Assembly: GCA_012799115.1 (NCBI GenBank)
Contig: JAAZLY010000089.1
Span: forward strand, 1 to 9,203
Source of the DNA: Bacillota bacterium
GTDB taxonomy: Bacteria > Bacillota > Limnochordia > Darwinibacteriales > Darwinibacteriaceae
Direction: 5' to 3'
Length of the DNA: 9,203 nt
A program made the position numbers and the translations under genes. Within the stretch, counting starts at the first letter, position 1, and the number at the start of each line of letters is the position of its first letter. The notes under the pieces are model-generated. The model did not search any database. It was not told the DNA's origin and saw nothing but the letters and a program-made list of their open reading frames with translations. Shown one piece after another: positions 1 through 6,416 of the stretch.

Positions 1-23
1 GATGGTCTTCACAATCTCTATCC

Positions 24-52
24 TTGCACCCGATGCCCCCCTGGGGTATATT
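24..52 (+). promoter_or_regulatory. Candidate housekeeping promoter for the tlpA-ccdA-oxidoreductase operon
   Basis: TTGCAC at 24-29 and TATATT at 47-52 are separated by exactly 17 bases. The -10 matches the consensus at 5 of 6 positions, the -35 at only 3 of 6. The predicted transcript start near 59 would fall at the beginning of the AAAGGAG ribosome site (58-64), giving a leader of about 15 bases, so either the leader is very short or the true promoter lies upstream of the window. The rest of 1-73 shows no gene. Confidence 0.35.
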
Positions 53-73
53 TAAACAAAGGAGTGGTGGCTG

Positions 74-580
74 ATGCGTAACATAAGTTTAATTGTCTTC
101 TTATGCTTGATTGCTGTTGCCGTGCTCGGATGGAGCGGGAGCGTTTTAGCAGAGGACTCAAAAGTCTTAGTTCCCGACTTTGCCCTTGTGTCGACTGCCA
201 ACGAGACCATTCGTTTGAGCGATTACCGCGGCCAGATCGTAGTCTTGAACTTCTGGGCAAGCTGGTGCCCACCCTGCCGCGCAGAGATGCCGGAGTTTCA
301 GGAGTTGCATGACCAGTTTACAGAGTCGGGCGAAGCAGTGCTACTCTTGCTCAACCAGATTGATCGCCAAGAGACTGTGGAAAAAGGTAAAGAGTATTTA
401 AAGAGCAACAATTATACCATGACTAACCTACTCGATTACGGAGCTGTAGGACGGCAGATTTTTGGAATCCCAGGGCTACCAACCACAGTGGTCATTGATG
501 CAGAAGGCTATTTAGCGAGCTATGTGGTGGGGGCTACAACAAAAGAGACTGTGCTTCAGATGATTGAGGATGCCAGATAA
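74..580 (+). CDS. Secreted TlpA/ResA-like thiol-disulfide oxidoreductase
   Basis: A 168-residue thioredoxin-fold protein that acts outside the cytoplasmic membrane, probably keeping cysteines of client proteins (for example apocytochrome c) reduced. Residues 1-26 form a signal sequence or anchor: basic start, long hydrophobic stretch, then a likely signal peptidase I site after VLA (26). The mature part follows the TlpA/AhpC-TSA pattern: a PDF element near 34-36, strand VVLNFWASW, active site CPPC at C65 and C68, and a cis-proline loop GLPTT with P136. The CPPC dipeptide is typical of the ResA/TlpA/CcmG group. The ATG at 74 is preceded by AAAGGAG (58-64) at good spacing. Its stop overlaps the start of the CcdA gene by one base, so the two are probably translationally coupled, and CcdA is the expected electron donor. 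No cytochrome c or heme-lyase gene is visible, so the client is unknown. Family call is secure; client is inference. Confidence 0.93.
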   Translation: MRNISLIVFLCLIAVAVLGWSGSVLAEDSKVLVPDFALVSTANETIRLSDYRGQIVVLNFWASWCPPCRAEMPEFQELHDQFTESGEAVLLLLNQIDRQETVEKGKEYLKSNNYTMTNLLDYGAVGRQIFGIPGLPTTVVIDAEGYLASYVVGATTKETVLQMIEDAR

Positions 581-1287
581 TGTTACAATCCATGGCACCA
601 GAGATTTCTTTATCGCTCTTTGGGTTAACCTTTGTTGAGGGCGTCCTAGCCTTTTTGTCGCCCTGCATTCTGCCCATGATCCCCATATACTTGCTCTATC
701 TCGGGGGTCAGGAGGGAGGAGAGAAGAACCAAGGCGCACGTTTGCTGAGGAACACCTTGGGTTTTGTCCTCGGTTTTTCGCTGATTTTCATTACCCTTGG
801 CGCGACGGCCTCAGCCCTCGGTGCTCTGATCTCTGAACATCGAATCTTACTACAGCGCCTTGGCGGGGTTTTCGTGATTGCCTTTGGCCTCAACTATTTG
901 GGACTTTTCAAGATCGGCTTCTTGAATCGCAGTCGAAGTCTTGGAGCTAATACGAAGAATCTGAGGTTTTGGTCGAGTCTCCTCTTTGGTGCGGCCTTCT
1001 CTCTAGGCTGGACCCCGTGTTTGGGAGCCTTCTTAGGGACAGCCCTCTTGATGGCGTCTAGTATGGATACTCTCTATCAGGGAATGGCCTTGCTCTTGAC
1101 ATTCTCCCTTGGCCTGGGTATTCCATTCTTGCTCACCGCTTTGCTTTGGAGTCGACTCCAAAACGCCTTTGGGTTTATCAAACGGAATCTTGGCATCATC
1201 CAGACCATTTCAGGTGTTTTGCTGATCGTTGTCGGCCTGTTGATGCTCTTTGATCGTTTTGGACTTTACGCTACTATATTTCTTTAA
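580..1287 (+). CDS. ccdA: CcdA-family membrane thiol-electron transporter
   Basis: A 235-residue integral membrane protein of the CcdA/DsbD-beta family, which carries reducing equivalents from cytosolic thioredoxin across the membrane to an extracytoplasmic thioredoxin-like protein. About six hydrophobic segments are visible, arranged as two similar halves. Each half has its conserved cysteine-proline element: SPCILPMIP with C29 in the first and GWTPCLGA with C147 in the second, the redox pair of the family. The length fits CcdA and not full DsbD, which carries extra periplasmic domains. The ATG at 580 shares its A with the upstream TAA, and a TGAGGA ribosome site (565-570) lies 9 bases before it. 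An in-frame ATG at 592 is a possible but less well placed start. The TlpA-like protein encoded just upstream is the natural acceptor. Confidence 0.93.
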   Translation: MLQSMAPEISLSLFGLTFVEGVLAFLSPCILPMIPIYLLYLGGQEGGEKNQGARLLRNTLGFVLGFSLIFITLGATASALGALISEHRILLQRLGGVFVIAFGLNYLGLFKIGFLNRSRSLGANTKNLRFWSSLLFGAAFSLGWTPCLGAFLGTALLMASSMDTLYQGMALLLTFSLGLGIPFLLTALLWSRLQNAFGFIKRNLGIIQTISGVLLIVVGLLMLFDRFGLYATIFL

Positions 1288-1290
1288 GGA
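1286..1290 (+). promoter_or_regulatory. Ribosome binding site selecting a GTG start
   Basis: AAGGA, overlapping the ccdA stop codon, lies 11 bases before GTG 1302. It supports GTG as the start of the oxidoreductase gene, because the dinucleotide-binding motif begins only ten residues later and leaves no room for a downstream start. Confidence 0.6.
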
Positions 1291-1301
1291 CTGATAACAA
1301 C

Positions 1302-2774
1302 GTGGAGAAAGCCTATGATGTAGTCATTATTGGTGCAGGAATTATCGGTACAACCATTGCACGCCAGTTATCGAAGTATCGCCTGAAGATTCTTCTGTTG
1401 GAGAAGGGTATCGATGTTGCTATGGGTGCTACGAAGGCCAATAGCGCGATTGTTCACGGGGGGTATGCAGAACCCCATACAACCTTAAAGGGACAGCTTT
1501 GTTATCGGGGAAGGCAGGCTTACGCACAGCTTGATCGTGAGCTGAACTTCGGGTTTCGGCAGACCGGTTCCTTAGTCGTGACGACCATGGACGATCCTGC
1601 CCCCCTAGAGCAGCTCCTGGAGCAGGGAAGGGCCAATGGACTGGATGACTTGCGCCTTGTGGATCAGGAGGAACTACGCCAACTGGAACCTAAGCTAAAC
1701 CCAGATTTGAAATGGGGTTTGCTCTGCGAAGGGGCAGGAGTGTGTTCGCCCTATGAGATGGCCATTGCTATGGCGGAAAATGCGATCACAAATGGTGCTG
1801 AACTTAGGCTAGAGTCAGAAGTAACCGGTATCTCTGGCAATAAGGGGAACTTCACGGTTCAAACCCCAGAAGAGAGTTTTCGTACTCGCTATGTGATCAA
1901 CGCCGCGGGTGTCTATTCGGATCAGGTATCGCAGATGGTGGGCGTTGATGACTTCACCATCCTTCCAAGGAGCGGGCAGTACCTCCTCTTTGCCCGGGGA
2001 AGCGGGAAGGCAGTGAACCATGTTATCTTTGGCCTACCCACAGCAAAGGGCAAAGGCATTCTGCTTGCTTCTACGATCTATGACAACCTTCTAATCGGCC
2101 CAGATGCAAGCGAGGAAGAAGATCGGGAGGATACATCCACCGATCTGGAGCGTTTAGCCAAGATCTATGATGCTTGTAAGCAGCTTTACGGGGACCTCGA
2201 TCCCAAACAGTTCTTGCGTAGCTTTACAGGGGTTCGGGCTAGAAGTTCAAGTGACGACTTCATTATTGAAGAATCGAAGGTACCAGGCTTTATTCAGGTT
2301 GCGGGTATTCAATCGCCAGGTTTGACGGCTGCACCGGCCATTGCTGAACTCGTGGAAGACATTTTGCAGCGTGCAGACTTGGAACTTGAACCCGATCCAA
2401 ACTTTAACCCCCACCGTAAGCCGATTATTCAATATCGCGAGTTGCGTCCCTTACGTGAGATCAAGCCCTTGCTTGACATTCCTTCTTCACCTGAGAAGGT
2501 GATTTGCCGCTGTGAGCAGGTGACCGAAGGCGAAATCATCGATGCTTGCCAGAGAGGAATTCCTGTCAAGACAATTGATGGCATCAAGCGGCGGACGCGA
2601 GCCTCCATGGGTTGGTGTCAGGGAACCTTTTGTCGACCTCGGATCATAGAGGTTATGAAACAACTCAATGAACAGCCCTTTGATGGCCGCTTCGACATTG
2701 AACACAGCGGAGTAAGTCGGGTGGAGAAGTCTGAGCTTCTGGACTTCTTAACGGCTAGAGAAGGCGAAGCGTAA
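1302..2774 (+). CDS. GlpA-like FAD-dependent oxidoreductase with C-terminal BFD-like [2Fe-2S] motif
   Basis: A 490-residue flavoprotein of the DAO/GlpA type. The Rossmann motif GAGIIG is at 11-16 with acidic E34 at the end of the second strand; ANSAIVHGGY (47-55) and GIQSPGLTAAPAIAEL (335-350) match the FAD-contacting parts of GlpA/LhgO-like enzymes. The C-terminus (about 400-450) is a BFD-like domain with C402-R-C404 and C439-x4-C444 flanking a DGIKRRTRASMG stretch, which should bind a [2Fe-2S] cluster. This two-part architecture is that of the anaerobic glycerol-3-phosphate dehydrogenase A subunit and its shorter Bacillota/Thermotoga relatives. Those relatives usually sit beside a second pyridine-nucleotide oxidoreductase and a DUF1667 protein; here the gene is followed directly by a hairpin, so the partner is missing locally. 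It begins 14 bases after ccdA and is probably co-transcribed. Fold and cofactors are well supported; the substrate (glycerol 3-phosphate or a 2-hydroxyacid) is inference. Confidence 0.88.
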   Translation: MEKAYDVVIIGAGIIGTTIARQLSKYRLKILLLEKGIDVAMGATKANSAIVHGGYAEPHTTLKGQLCYRGRQAYAQLDRELNFGFRQTGSLVVTTMDDPAPLEQLLEQGRANGLDDLRLVDQEELRQLEPKLNPDLKWGLLCEGAGVCSPYEMAIAMAENAITNGAELRLESEVTGISGNKGNFTVQTPEESFRTRYVINAAGVYSDQVSQMVGVDDFTILPRSGQYLLFARGSGKAVNHVIFGLPTAKGKGILLASTIYDNLLIGPDASEEEDREDTSTDLERLAKIYDACKQLYGDLDPKQFLRSFTGVRARSSSDDFIIEESKVPGFIQVAGIQSPGLTAAPAIAELVEDILQRADLELEPDPNFNPHRKPIIQYRELRPLREIKPLLDIPSSPEKVICRCEQVTEGEIIDACQRGIPVKTIDGIKRRTRASMGWCQGTFCRPRIIEVMKQLNEQPFDGRFDIEHSGVSRVEKSELLDFLTAREGEA

Positions 2775-2809
2775 AAAGAGCCCTGTAATGGAGAAGTCCA
2801 CTACAGGGC
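2773..2809 (-). terminator. Hairpin between convergent genes, terminator mainly for tpl
   Basis: GCCCTGTA (2780-2787) pairs with TACAGGGC (2802-2809). After one A/C mismatch the stem continues with TGGA (2789-2792) against TCCA (2797-2800) around a GAAG loop. Read on the minus strand the stem is followed by TCTTTTT, a proper U-tract just past the tpl stop. On the plus strand only ACGTCATTTCT follows, so termination of the oxidoreductase operon there would be weaker. Confidence 0.85.
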
Positions 2810-2828
2810 ACGTCATTTCTAGTTTATG

Positions 2829-4205
2829 CTAGGCAATTGGTTCGAAACGAGCTGTAAAGAAACGGAGTACAGGCGGTTCATAGACAAAACGGAGACCTTT
2901 TACTTTGTCTCTATGTTTGTACAGTTCGATGACTGAATCAGCAACAACATCCAGATGTGAATAAGTGTAGACCCGACGTGGAATTGTCAAACGGACTAAC
3001 TCTAGTTTAGGATAGTGGTGGTTGCCATTCTTATCGCGGCCAGCGGAGATGATTCCCCGTTCCATGCTACGGACGCCTGATTCCAAATAGAGCTGTGCTG
3101 CTAGCATCTGGGCTGGGAACTCATCTTGAGGGATATGAGGATAGAATTCCCTGGCATCGAGGAAAACAGCATGGCCGCCAATGGGCTTGACTACAGGTAT
3201 GCCAGCTGCGATCAAGCGATCACCTAGGTACTTCACTTGATCGAGACGGTGGGCGATGAAGTTATAATCCACAGATTCGCGCAGGCCCCGTGCTAAGGCT
3301 TCCATGTCACGGCCAGTCATGCCGCCGTAAGAGGGCATTCCCTCATAGACCACAACTAAGCTCGTGGCTTTTTGATAAAGCTCATCGTCGTTGAGAGCCA
3401 AGAAACCACCAATATTCACGATGCCGTCTTTTTTACCGCTCATGGTGCAGCCGTCGGCGTAGCTATACATTTCCTTGAGAATCTCTTTAATGGTCTTATT
3501 CTCATAACCAGGTTCTCGCTGCTTGATGAAGCAAGCATTTTCAACGCAGCGGGTTGCGTCCATCATCACTCTAATGCCGTGCTTTTGTGCTAGCTCGTAG
3601 ACGGCCTTGATGTTCTCCATCGCGACCGGTTGGCCTCCGGCGAGGTTGACGGTGACTGCTAGGCAGATATAGGGGATACGTTCTGCGCCCACTTCGTCGA
3701 TGAGGCCTTGAAGTTTGTTTAAGTCAACATTGCCCTTAAAGGGATGTTCGTTTTGTGAATCGTGGGCTTCATCGATAATGATATCTCTAAAGGTGGCCCC
3801 ATTCATTTCTTGGTGGGCCCGGGTTGTTGTAAAGTACATGTTACCTGGTACGTAGTCTCCAGGCTTAATCATGATTTGCGACAAGAGGTTCTCTGCGCCG
3901 CGACCTTGGTGTGTCGGTACTACATGTTTGAACCCGTAGAGCTCACGAACGGTGTCTTGGAGATGTTTAAAGTTCTTGCTACCCGAATAGGCTTCATCAC
4001 CGAGCATAAGCCCAGCCCATTGGTTATCACTCATGGCATTTGTACCACTATCGGTCAGAAGGTCGATGTAAATGTCTTCTGTTGTAAGCAAGAATGTATT
4101 CCACCCGGCTCTTCTGATTGCTTCTTCCCTTTGCTCCCTAGTGGTAACAGCAATGGGTTCAACCATTTTGATCTTGTATGGTTCCGCTAAATACTTATAA
4201 TCCAC
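2829..4205 (-). CDS. tpl: Tyrosine phenol-lyase (beta-tyrosinase)
   Basis: A 458-residue PLP-dependent beta-eliminating lyase that converts L-tyrosine and water to phenol, pyruvate and ammonia; the family works as a cytosolic tetramer. It aligns along its whole length with Citrobacter freundii Tpl (456 residues, recalled). Key positions are present: Y73 (Y71), R102 (R100), F125 and T126 (F123, T124), N187 (N185), D216 (D214), R219, the PLP lysine K259 in SGKKD (K257), M290 (M288), R383 in SMERG (R381), R405 (R404) and F449 (F448). Tryptophanase has different residues at the substrate-specific positions (Asp for T124, a hydrophobic residue for R381, His for F448), so tyrosine is the better call. 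The GTG start at 4205 is supported by a GGAG site 8 bases upstream (4214-4217). The gene has its own promoter after degV and a downstream terminator. No tyrosine permease is adjacent. Confidence 0.92.
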   Translation of the reverse strand: MDYKYLAEPYKIKMVEPIAVTTREQREEAIRRAGWNTFLLTTEDIYIDLLTDSGTNAMSDNQWAGLMLGDEAYSGSKNFKHLQDTVRELYGFKHVVPTHQGRGAENLLSQIMIKPGDYVPGNMYFTTTRAHQEMNGATFRDIIIDEAHDSQNEHPFKGNVDLNKLQGLIDEVGAERIPYICLAVTVNLAGGQPVAMENIKAVYELAQKHGIRVMMDATRCVENACFIKQREPGYENKTIKEILKEMYSYADGCTMSGKKDGIVNIGGFLALNDDELYQKATSLVVVYEGMPSYGGMTGRDMEALARGLRESVDYNFIAHRLDQVKYLGDRLIAAGIPVVKPIGGHAVFLDAREFYPHIPQDEFPAQMLAAQLYLESGVRSMERGIISAGRDKNGNHHYPKLELVRLTIPRRVYTYSHLDVVADSVIELYKHRDKVKGLRFVYEPPVLRFFTARFEPIA

Positions 4206-4213
4206 TACCTACA

Positions 4214-4217
4214 CTCC
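4214..4217 (-). promoter_or_regulatory. Ribosome binding site selecting the GTG start of tpl
   Basis: Minus-strand GGAG (plus-strand CTCC) lies 8 bases before the GTG at 4205. No ATG competes: the next in-frame ATG is at codon 14 and would remove the conserved AEPYKIK segment. Confidence 0.6.
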
Positions 4218-4247
4218 GTTTCTTTGTTAATATTTTGTCTTATGTTT

Positions 4248-4276
4248 AGTATAACTCAGCGTTAACGAAAAGTAAA
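4248..4276 (-). promoter_or_regulatory. Candidate tpl promoter with an internal palindrome
   Basis: On the minus strand TTTACT (4276-4271) and TATACT (4253-4248) are separated by 17 bases; they match the consensus at 4 and 5 of 6 positions. The spacer holds the perfect palindrome CGTTAACG (4260-4267), placed where a repressor could block polymerase. The promoter lies wholly in the gap after the degV stop, so tpl can be expressed apart from degV. No terminator is visible between degV and tpl, so read-through is also possible. Confidence 0.55.
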
Positions 4277-4286
4277 ATATCAAATA

Positions 4287-5183
4287 TCAGATTGTTTCGC
4301 CAGGGATCAAAAAGTTTGGTTCAGATACCTTGGCATTGACTGCAAAGGCTGCTACACCGCCAATTCCGATGTGACAGGCTAGGACACTACCAATGAGATT
4401 GACAATGATGTTCTTGTAGCCTAGTGTATCCTGGAGAAGCGATTGAAGCTGGGTGGCGGTCTTCGGATCGTCGGCATGGGTGATACCAATAATCTGATCT
4501 TGATTGCCAAAGGACCGTTCCTTGACGAGTTCGACAATTCGCTTGACAGCCATCTTCTTACCGCGAACCTTCTGGAATGGAATCATGAGACCGTCTTGTA
4601 CATGCAGGATCGGCTTGATTTGTAGGAGACCGCCTAAGAAGGAGCTTGCATAGCTCACCCTTCCTCCGCGATACAGATAGTTTAAGTCGTCTACCGAAAA
4701 GAGGTGCTCCACATTACCCTTTGCACGTTCTTGAACCCGACCAATGATGCGATCTGGGTCTACCATATTCCTGGCCATGTGGGCAGCTTCTAGGACCATC
4801 AGACCCTGACCAAGGGAGCCACTGAGTGAATCTACAACGGTTACTTGAAAGTCTTGAAACGTCTTTTTCATTTCCTGAGCTACTAGACGCACAGTGTTGT
4901 ACGTACCAGATAACTTCGAGGAGAAACTTAGGTAGAGGCATTGCCGTCCTTCGCTAGCATATTTCTTGAATGTATCGACGATGGCATCCATTGGCACCTG
5001 ACCGGTTGTAGGCACACTTCCGCCATGAATTGCATCATAGACCTGTCTTGTTGTCACATTAACGCCGTCTCGGTACTCCTTTTCATCGATGTACACCAAG
5101 AATGGCAAGACATCAATATCGTACTTCTGAACGAGGTCTTGAGGCAAATCGCAGGCGCTATCGGTTATGATCTTCAGGGTCAC
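4287..5183 (-). CDS. DegV family protein (fatty-acid-binding, FakB-like)
   Basis: A 298-residue cytosolic DegV-fold protein. Members bind a fatty acid in a deep pocket and, as FakB, present it to the kinase FakA, which makes acyl-phosphate for phospholipid synthesis. The family signatures occur in order: TDSACDL (7-13), the TTGQ loop (59-62), SFSSKLSGTYNTV (86-98), DSLSGSLGQG (118-127), YRGGRVS (171-177) and the C-terminal His loop at H271. That loop reads HIGIGG where most members have H-x-GPG, a small departure. The GTG start at 5183 is preceded by GGAGG (5191-5195) at 7 bases. No fakA (DAK2-domain) gene is in view. The neighbour downstream is tpl in the same direction; the upstream gene is divergent. 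Family call secure, lipid ligand inferred from family. Confidence 0.92.
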   Translation of the reverse strand: MTLKIITDSACDLPQDLVQKYDIDVLPFLVYIDEKEYRDGVNVTTRQVYDAIHGGSVPTTGQVPMDAIVDTFKKYASEGRQCLYLSFSSKLSGTYNTVRLVAQEMKKTFQDFQVTVVDSLSGSLGQGLMVLEAAHMARNMVDPDRIIGRVQERAKGNVEHLFSVDDLNYLYRGGRVSYASSFLGGLLQIKPILHVQDGLMIPFQKVRGKKMAVKRIVELVKERSFGNQDQIIGITHADDPKTATQLQSLLQDTLGYKNIIVNLIGSVLACHIGIGGVAAFAVNAKVSEPNFLIPGETI

Positions 5184-5190
5184 GATAAAA

Positions 5191-5195
5191 CCTCC
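5191..5195 (-). promoter_or_regulatory. Ribosome binding site selecting the GTG start of the DegV gene
   Basis: Minus-strand GGAGG sits 7 bases upstream of GTG 5183, and the conserved first strand and TDSACDL motif begin right after that start. Confidence 0.7.
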
Positions 5196-5258
5196 ATTAG
5201 GGCTGTTTTAGGGATCTTTCGACTCCGAAAAGGAAGATTCCTCCTAACGAGTTAGAAC

Positions 5259-5287
5259 TTGAAGTCGCCTGATCAATGGGCTACAAT
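5259..5287 (+). promoter_or_regulatory. Promoter of the small gene at 5323
   Basis: TTGAAG (5259-5264) and TACAAT (5282-5287) lie 17 bases apart, matching the consensus at 4 and 5 of 6 positions, which predicts a start near 5294 and a leader of about 30 bases. Just upstream is an imperfect palindrome, CTAAC-GA-GTTAG (5244-5255), abutting the -35 and possibly an operator. I found no equally good promoter for the divergent degV gene in the same 139-base gap. Confidence 0.6.
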
Positions 5288-5322
5288 GAAAATGAACCTT
5301 TAGGGGAAAAGAGGGGTGTGCC

Positions 5323-5496
5323 GTGAATCGGACAGATGTCGCAACATATATCAAGGATCGTATTAATATTCTCAAGTCTGAACAGGTTGGTCTGAAACTT
5401 TTTATTCAGTCAGATCAATGTAGGCATGAGGCACTGCAAAAAGCTATTACGGAAATGACGTGGATTTTGGAGAAGCTCGAAGCAGTGGAGGAGTAA
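5323..5496 (+). CDS. Small helical protein of unknown function (57 residues)
   Basis: I do not recognise this protein. The GTG at 5323 opens a 57-codon frame ending TAA at 5496. Support for a real gene: a GAGGGG ribosome site (5311-5316) 6 bases before the start, a good -35/-10 pair 35-64 bases upstream, and a strong hairpin terminator 38 bases after the stop. The protein begins MNRTDVATYIKDRI, is rich in Glu, Lys, Ile and Leu and reads as mostly alpha-helical. It has a central segment with one cysteine and one histidine (QSDQCRHEA) and a C-terminal amphipathic helix ending LEKLEAVEE that could form a coiled coil. There is no signal peptide or membrane segment. It sits alone, divergent from degV and convergent with the ugp operon. 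It could be a small regulatory or partner protein, but nothing visible fixes its role. Confidence 0.65.
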   Translation: MNRTDVATYIKDRINILKSEQVGLKLFIQSDQCRHEALQKAITEMTWILEKLEAVEE

Positions 5497-5530
5497 GTCA
5501 CCCAGAATCTCAAGAGTAAAGAGGAAAGAA

Positions 5531-5569
5531 AAGACGCCGACCCCAGTGTATTTGGGAATCGGCGTTTTT
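5531..5569. terminator. Bidirectional terminator shared by the small gene and the ugp operon
   Basis: ACGCCGA (5534-5540) pairs with TCGGCGT (5559-5565), with a further CCCA/TGGG type pairing inside. The plus-strand side ends in TTTTT (5565-5569), right for the small gene. On the minus strand the stem is followed by CTTTTCTTT, and it begins directly after the ugpE stop at 5572, so it can end both transcripts. Confidence 0.88.
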
Positions 5570-5571
5570 GA

Positions 5572-6405
5572 CTATTTTGTCGTCTGCATGGCAATTCCTT
5601 GGGCGAATTGCTTACGGAAGAGAATAAGGACAATCAAAGGCGGTAGCATGATGACCAAGGTTCCAGCCATAATGATGTTCCATTCTGCCGCACCTCGCTC
5701 CGAGGTATAGAGCATTCGTAGTCCCATCTGGGCCACACGCATGTCAGATGCGGTGGTCACAATATTGGGCCAGAGATACTCATTCCACATATAAACGAAC
5801 TCAATGACCAAGAGGGCTGCGATATTGGTCCAGGAGAGGGGAACCAAGATGCTCCGTAGATACTGGAGCGGCGTTGCTCCATCGACGCGGGCCGCATCGG
5901 CTAATTCTTCTGGAACCGTCATATAGAACTGACGGAAGAGGATGATCCCCGTTGTGCTGGCCAGATAAGGGATTGTCAAGGCTTGGTAGGTGTTCAGCCA
6001 GCCCAGATTAGCCATCGTTTGGTAGAGGGGAATGACCCTAACCGGCAGAGGCATCATCTGCGTTACCATACAAAGGGGGAATAAAAGCCAGCTGCCTCTA
6101 AACTTGAAATGCGTAAAGGCAAAGGCTGCCAAGATCGAAAAGACGATTTTCCCTAGAGAAACAAGAACGGCAATGATCAAACTATTGTTGAGAACGACAC
6201 TCATGTCAACCCTGTTCCAAGCCTCTTTGATATTGGGAAGAAGCTGATCACCCGGTGTAAGGATGGGGGGGAAGGCATAGGCATCTTGATGCGTGTGTGT
6301 GGCCATTACAAAAGCGTAGTAGATTGGAAAGGCCACCGCCACTAAGGTCAGAAGCAAGACGACGTGGATGATGAGGCCCTTCAGTTGTTTCCGACTTAGA
6401 CGCAT
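5572..6405 (-). CDS. ugpE: Glycerol-3-phosphate-type ABC transporter permease (UgpE-like)
   Basis: A 277-residue inner-membrane permease of the MalG/UgpE class with about six transmembrane segments, the first at 10-34. The cytoplasmic EAA loop that docks the ATPase is visible as EELADAARVDGA (166-177). Several stretches resemble E. coli UgpE, recalled from memory: FPIYYAFVMAT near the N-terminus, LFRQFYMTVPEEL (156-168), WNEYLWP (207-213) and the EWN (241-243) segment before the last helices. This favours a glycerol-3-phosphate system over a generic sugar importer. The ATG at 6405 has an AGGAGG site (6413-6418) 7 bases upstream, and that site overlaps the stop codon of ugpA, a sign of coupled translation. 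It is the last gene of the operon and ends at the shared terminator. Confidence 0.88.
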   Translation of the reverse strand: MRLSRKQLKGLIIHVVLLLTLVAVAFPIYYAFVMATHTHQDAYAFPPILTPGDQLLPNIKEAWNRVDMSVVLNNSLIIAVLVSLGKIVFSILAAFAFTHFKFRGSWLLFPLCMVTQMMPLPVRVIPLYQTMANLGWLNTYQALTIPYLASTTGIILFRQFYMTVPEELADAARVDGATPLQYLRSILVPLSWTNIAALLVIEFVYMWNEYLWPNIVTTASDMRVAQMGLRMLYTSERGAAEWNIIMAGTLVIMLPPLIVLILFRKQFAQGIAMQTTK

Positions 6406-6416
6406 GAGAACACCTC

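Noticed and set aside
3762..4190. A 142-codon plus-strand frame inside tpl
   Set aside because: It lies opposite the highly conserved Tpl coding sequence and has no start signals.
2829..4205. Tryptophanase
   Set aside because: The Tpl-type residues T126, R383 and F449 are present in place of the Asp, hydrophobic and His residues of tryptophanase.
4206..4286. TyrR boxes upstream of tpl
   Set aside because: No TGTAAA-N6-TTTACA-like pair could be found.
4941..5255. A 104-codon plus-strand frame opposite the start of the DegV gene
   Set aside because: Most of it is antisense to the conserved DegV N-terminus; no ribosome site.
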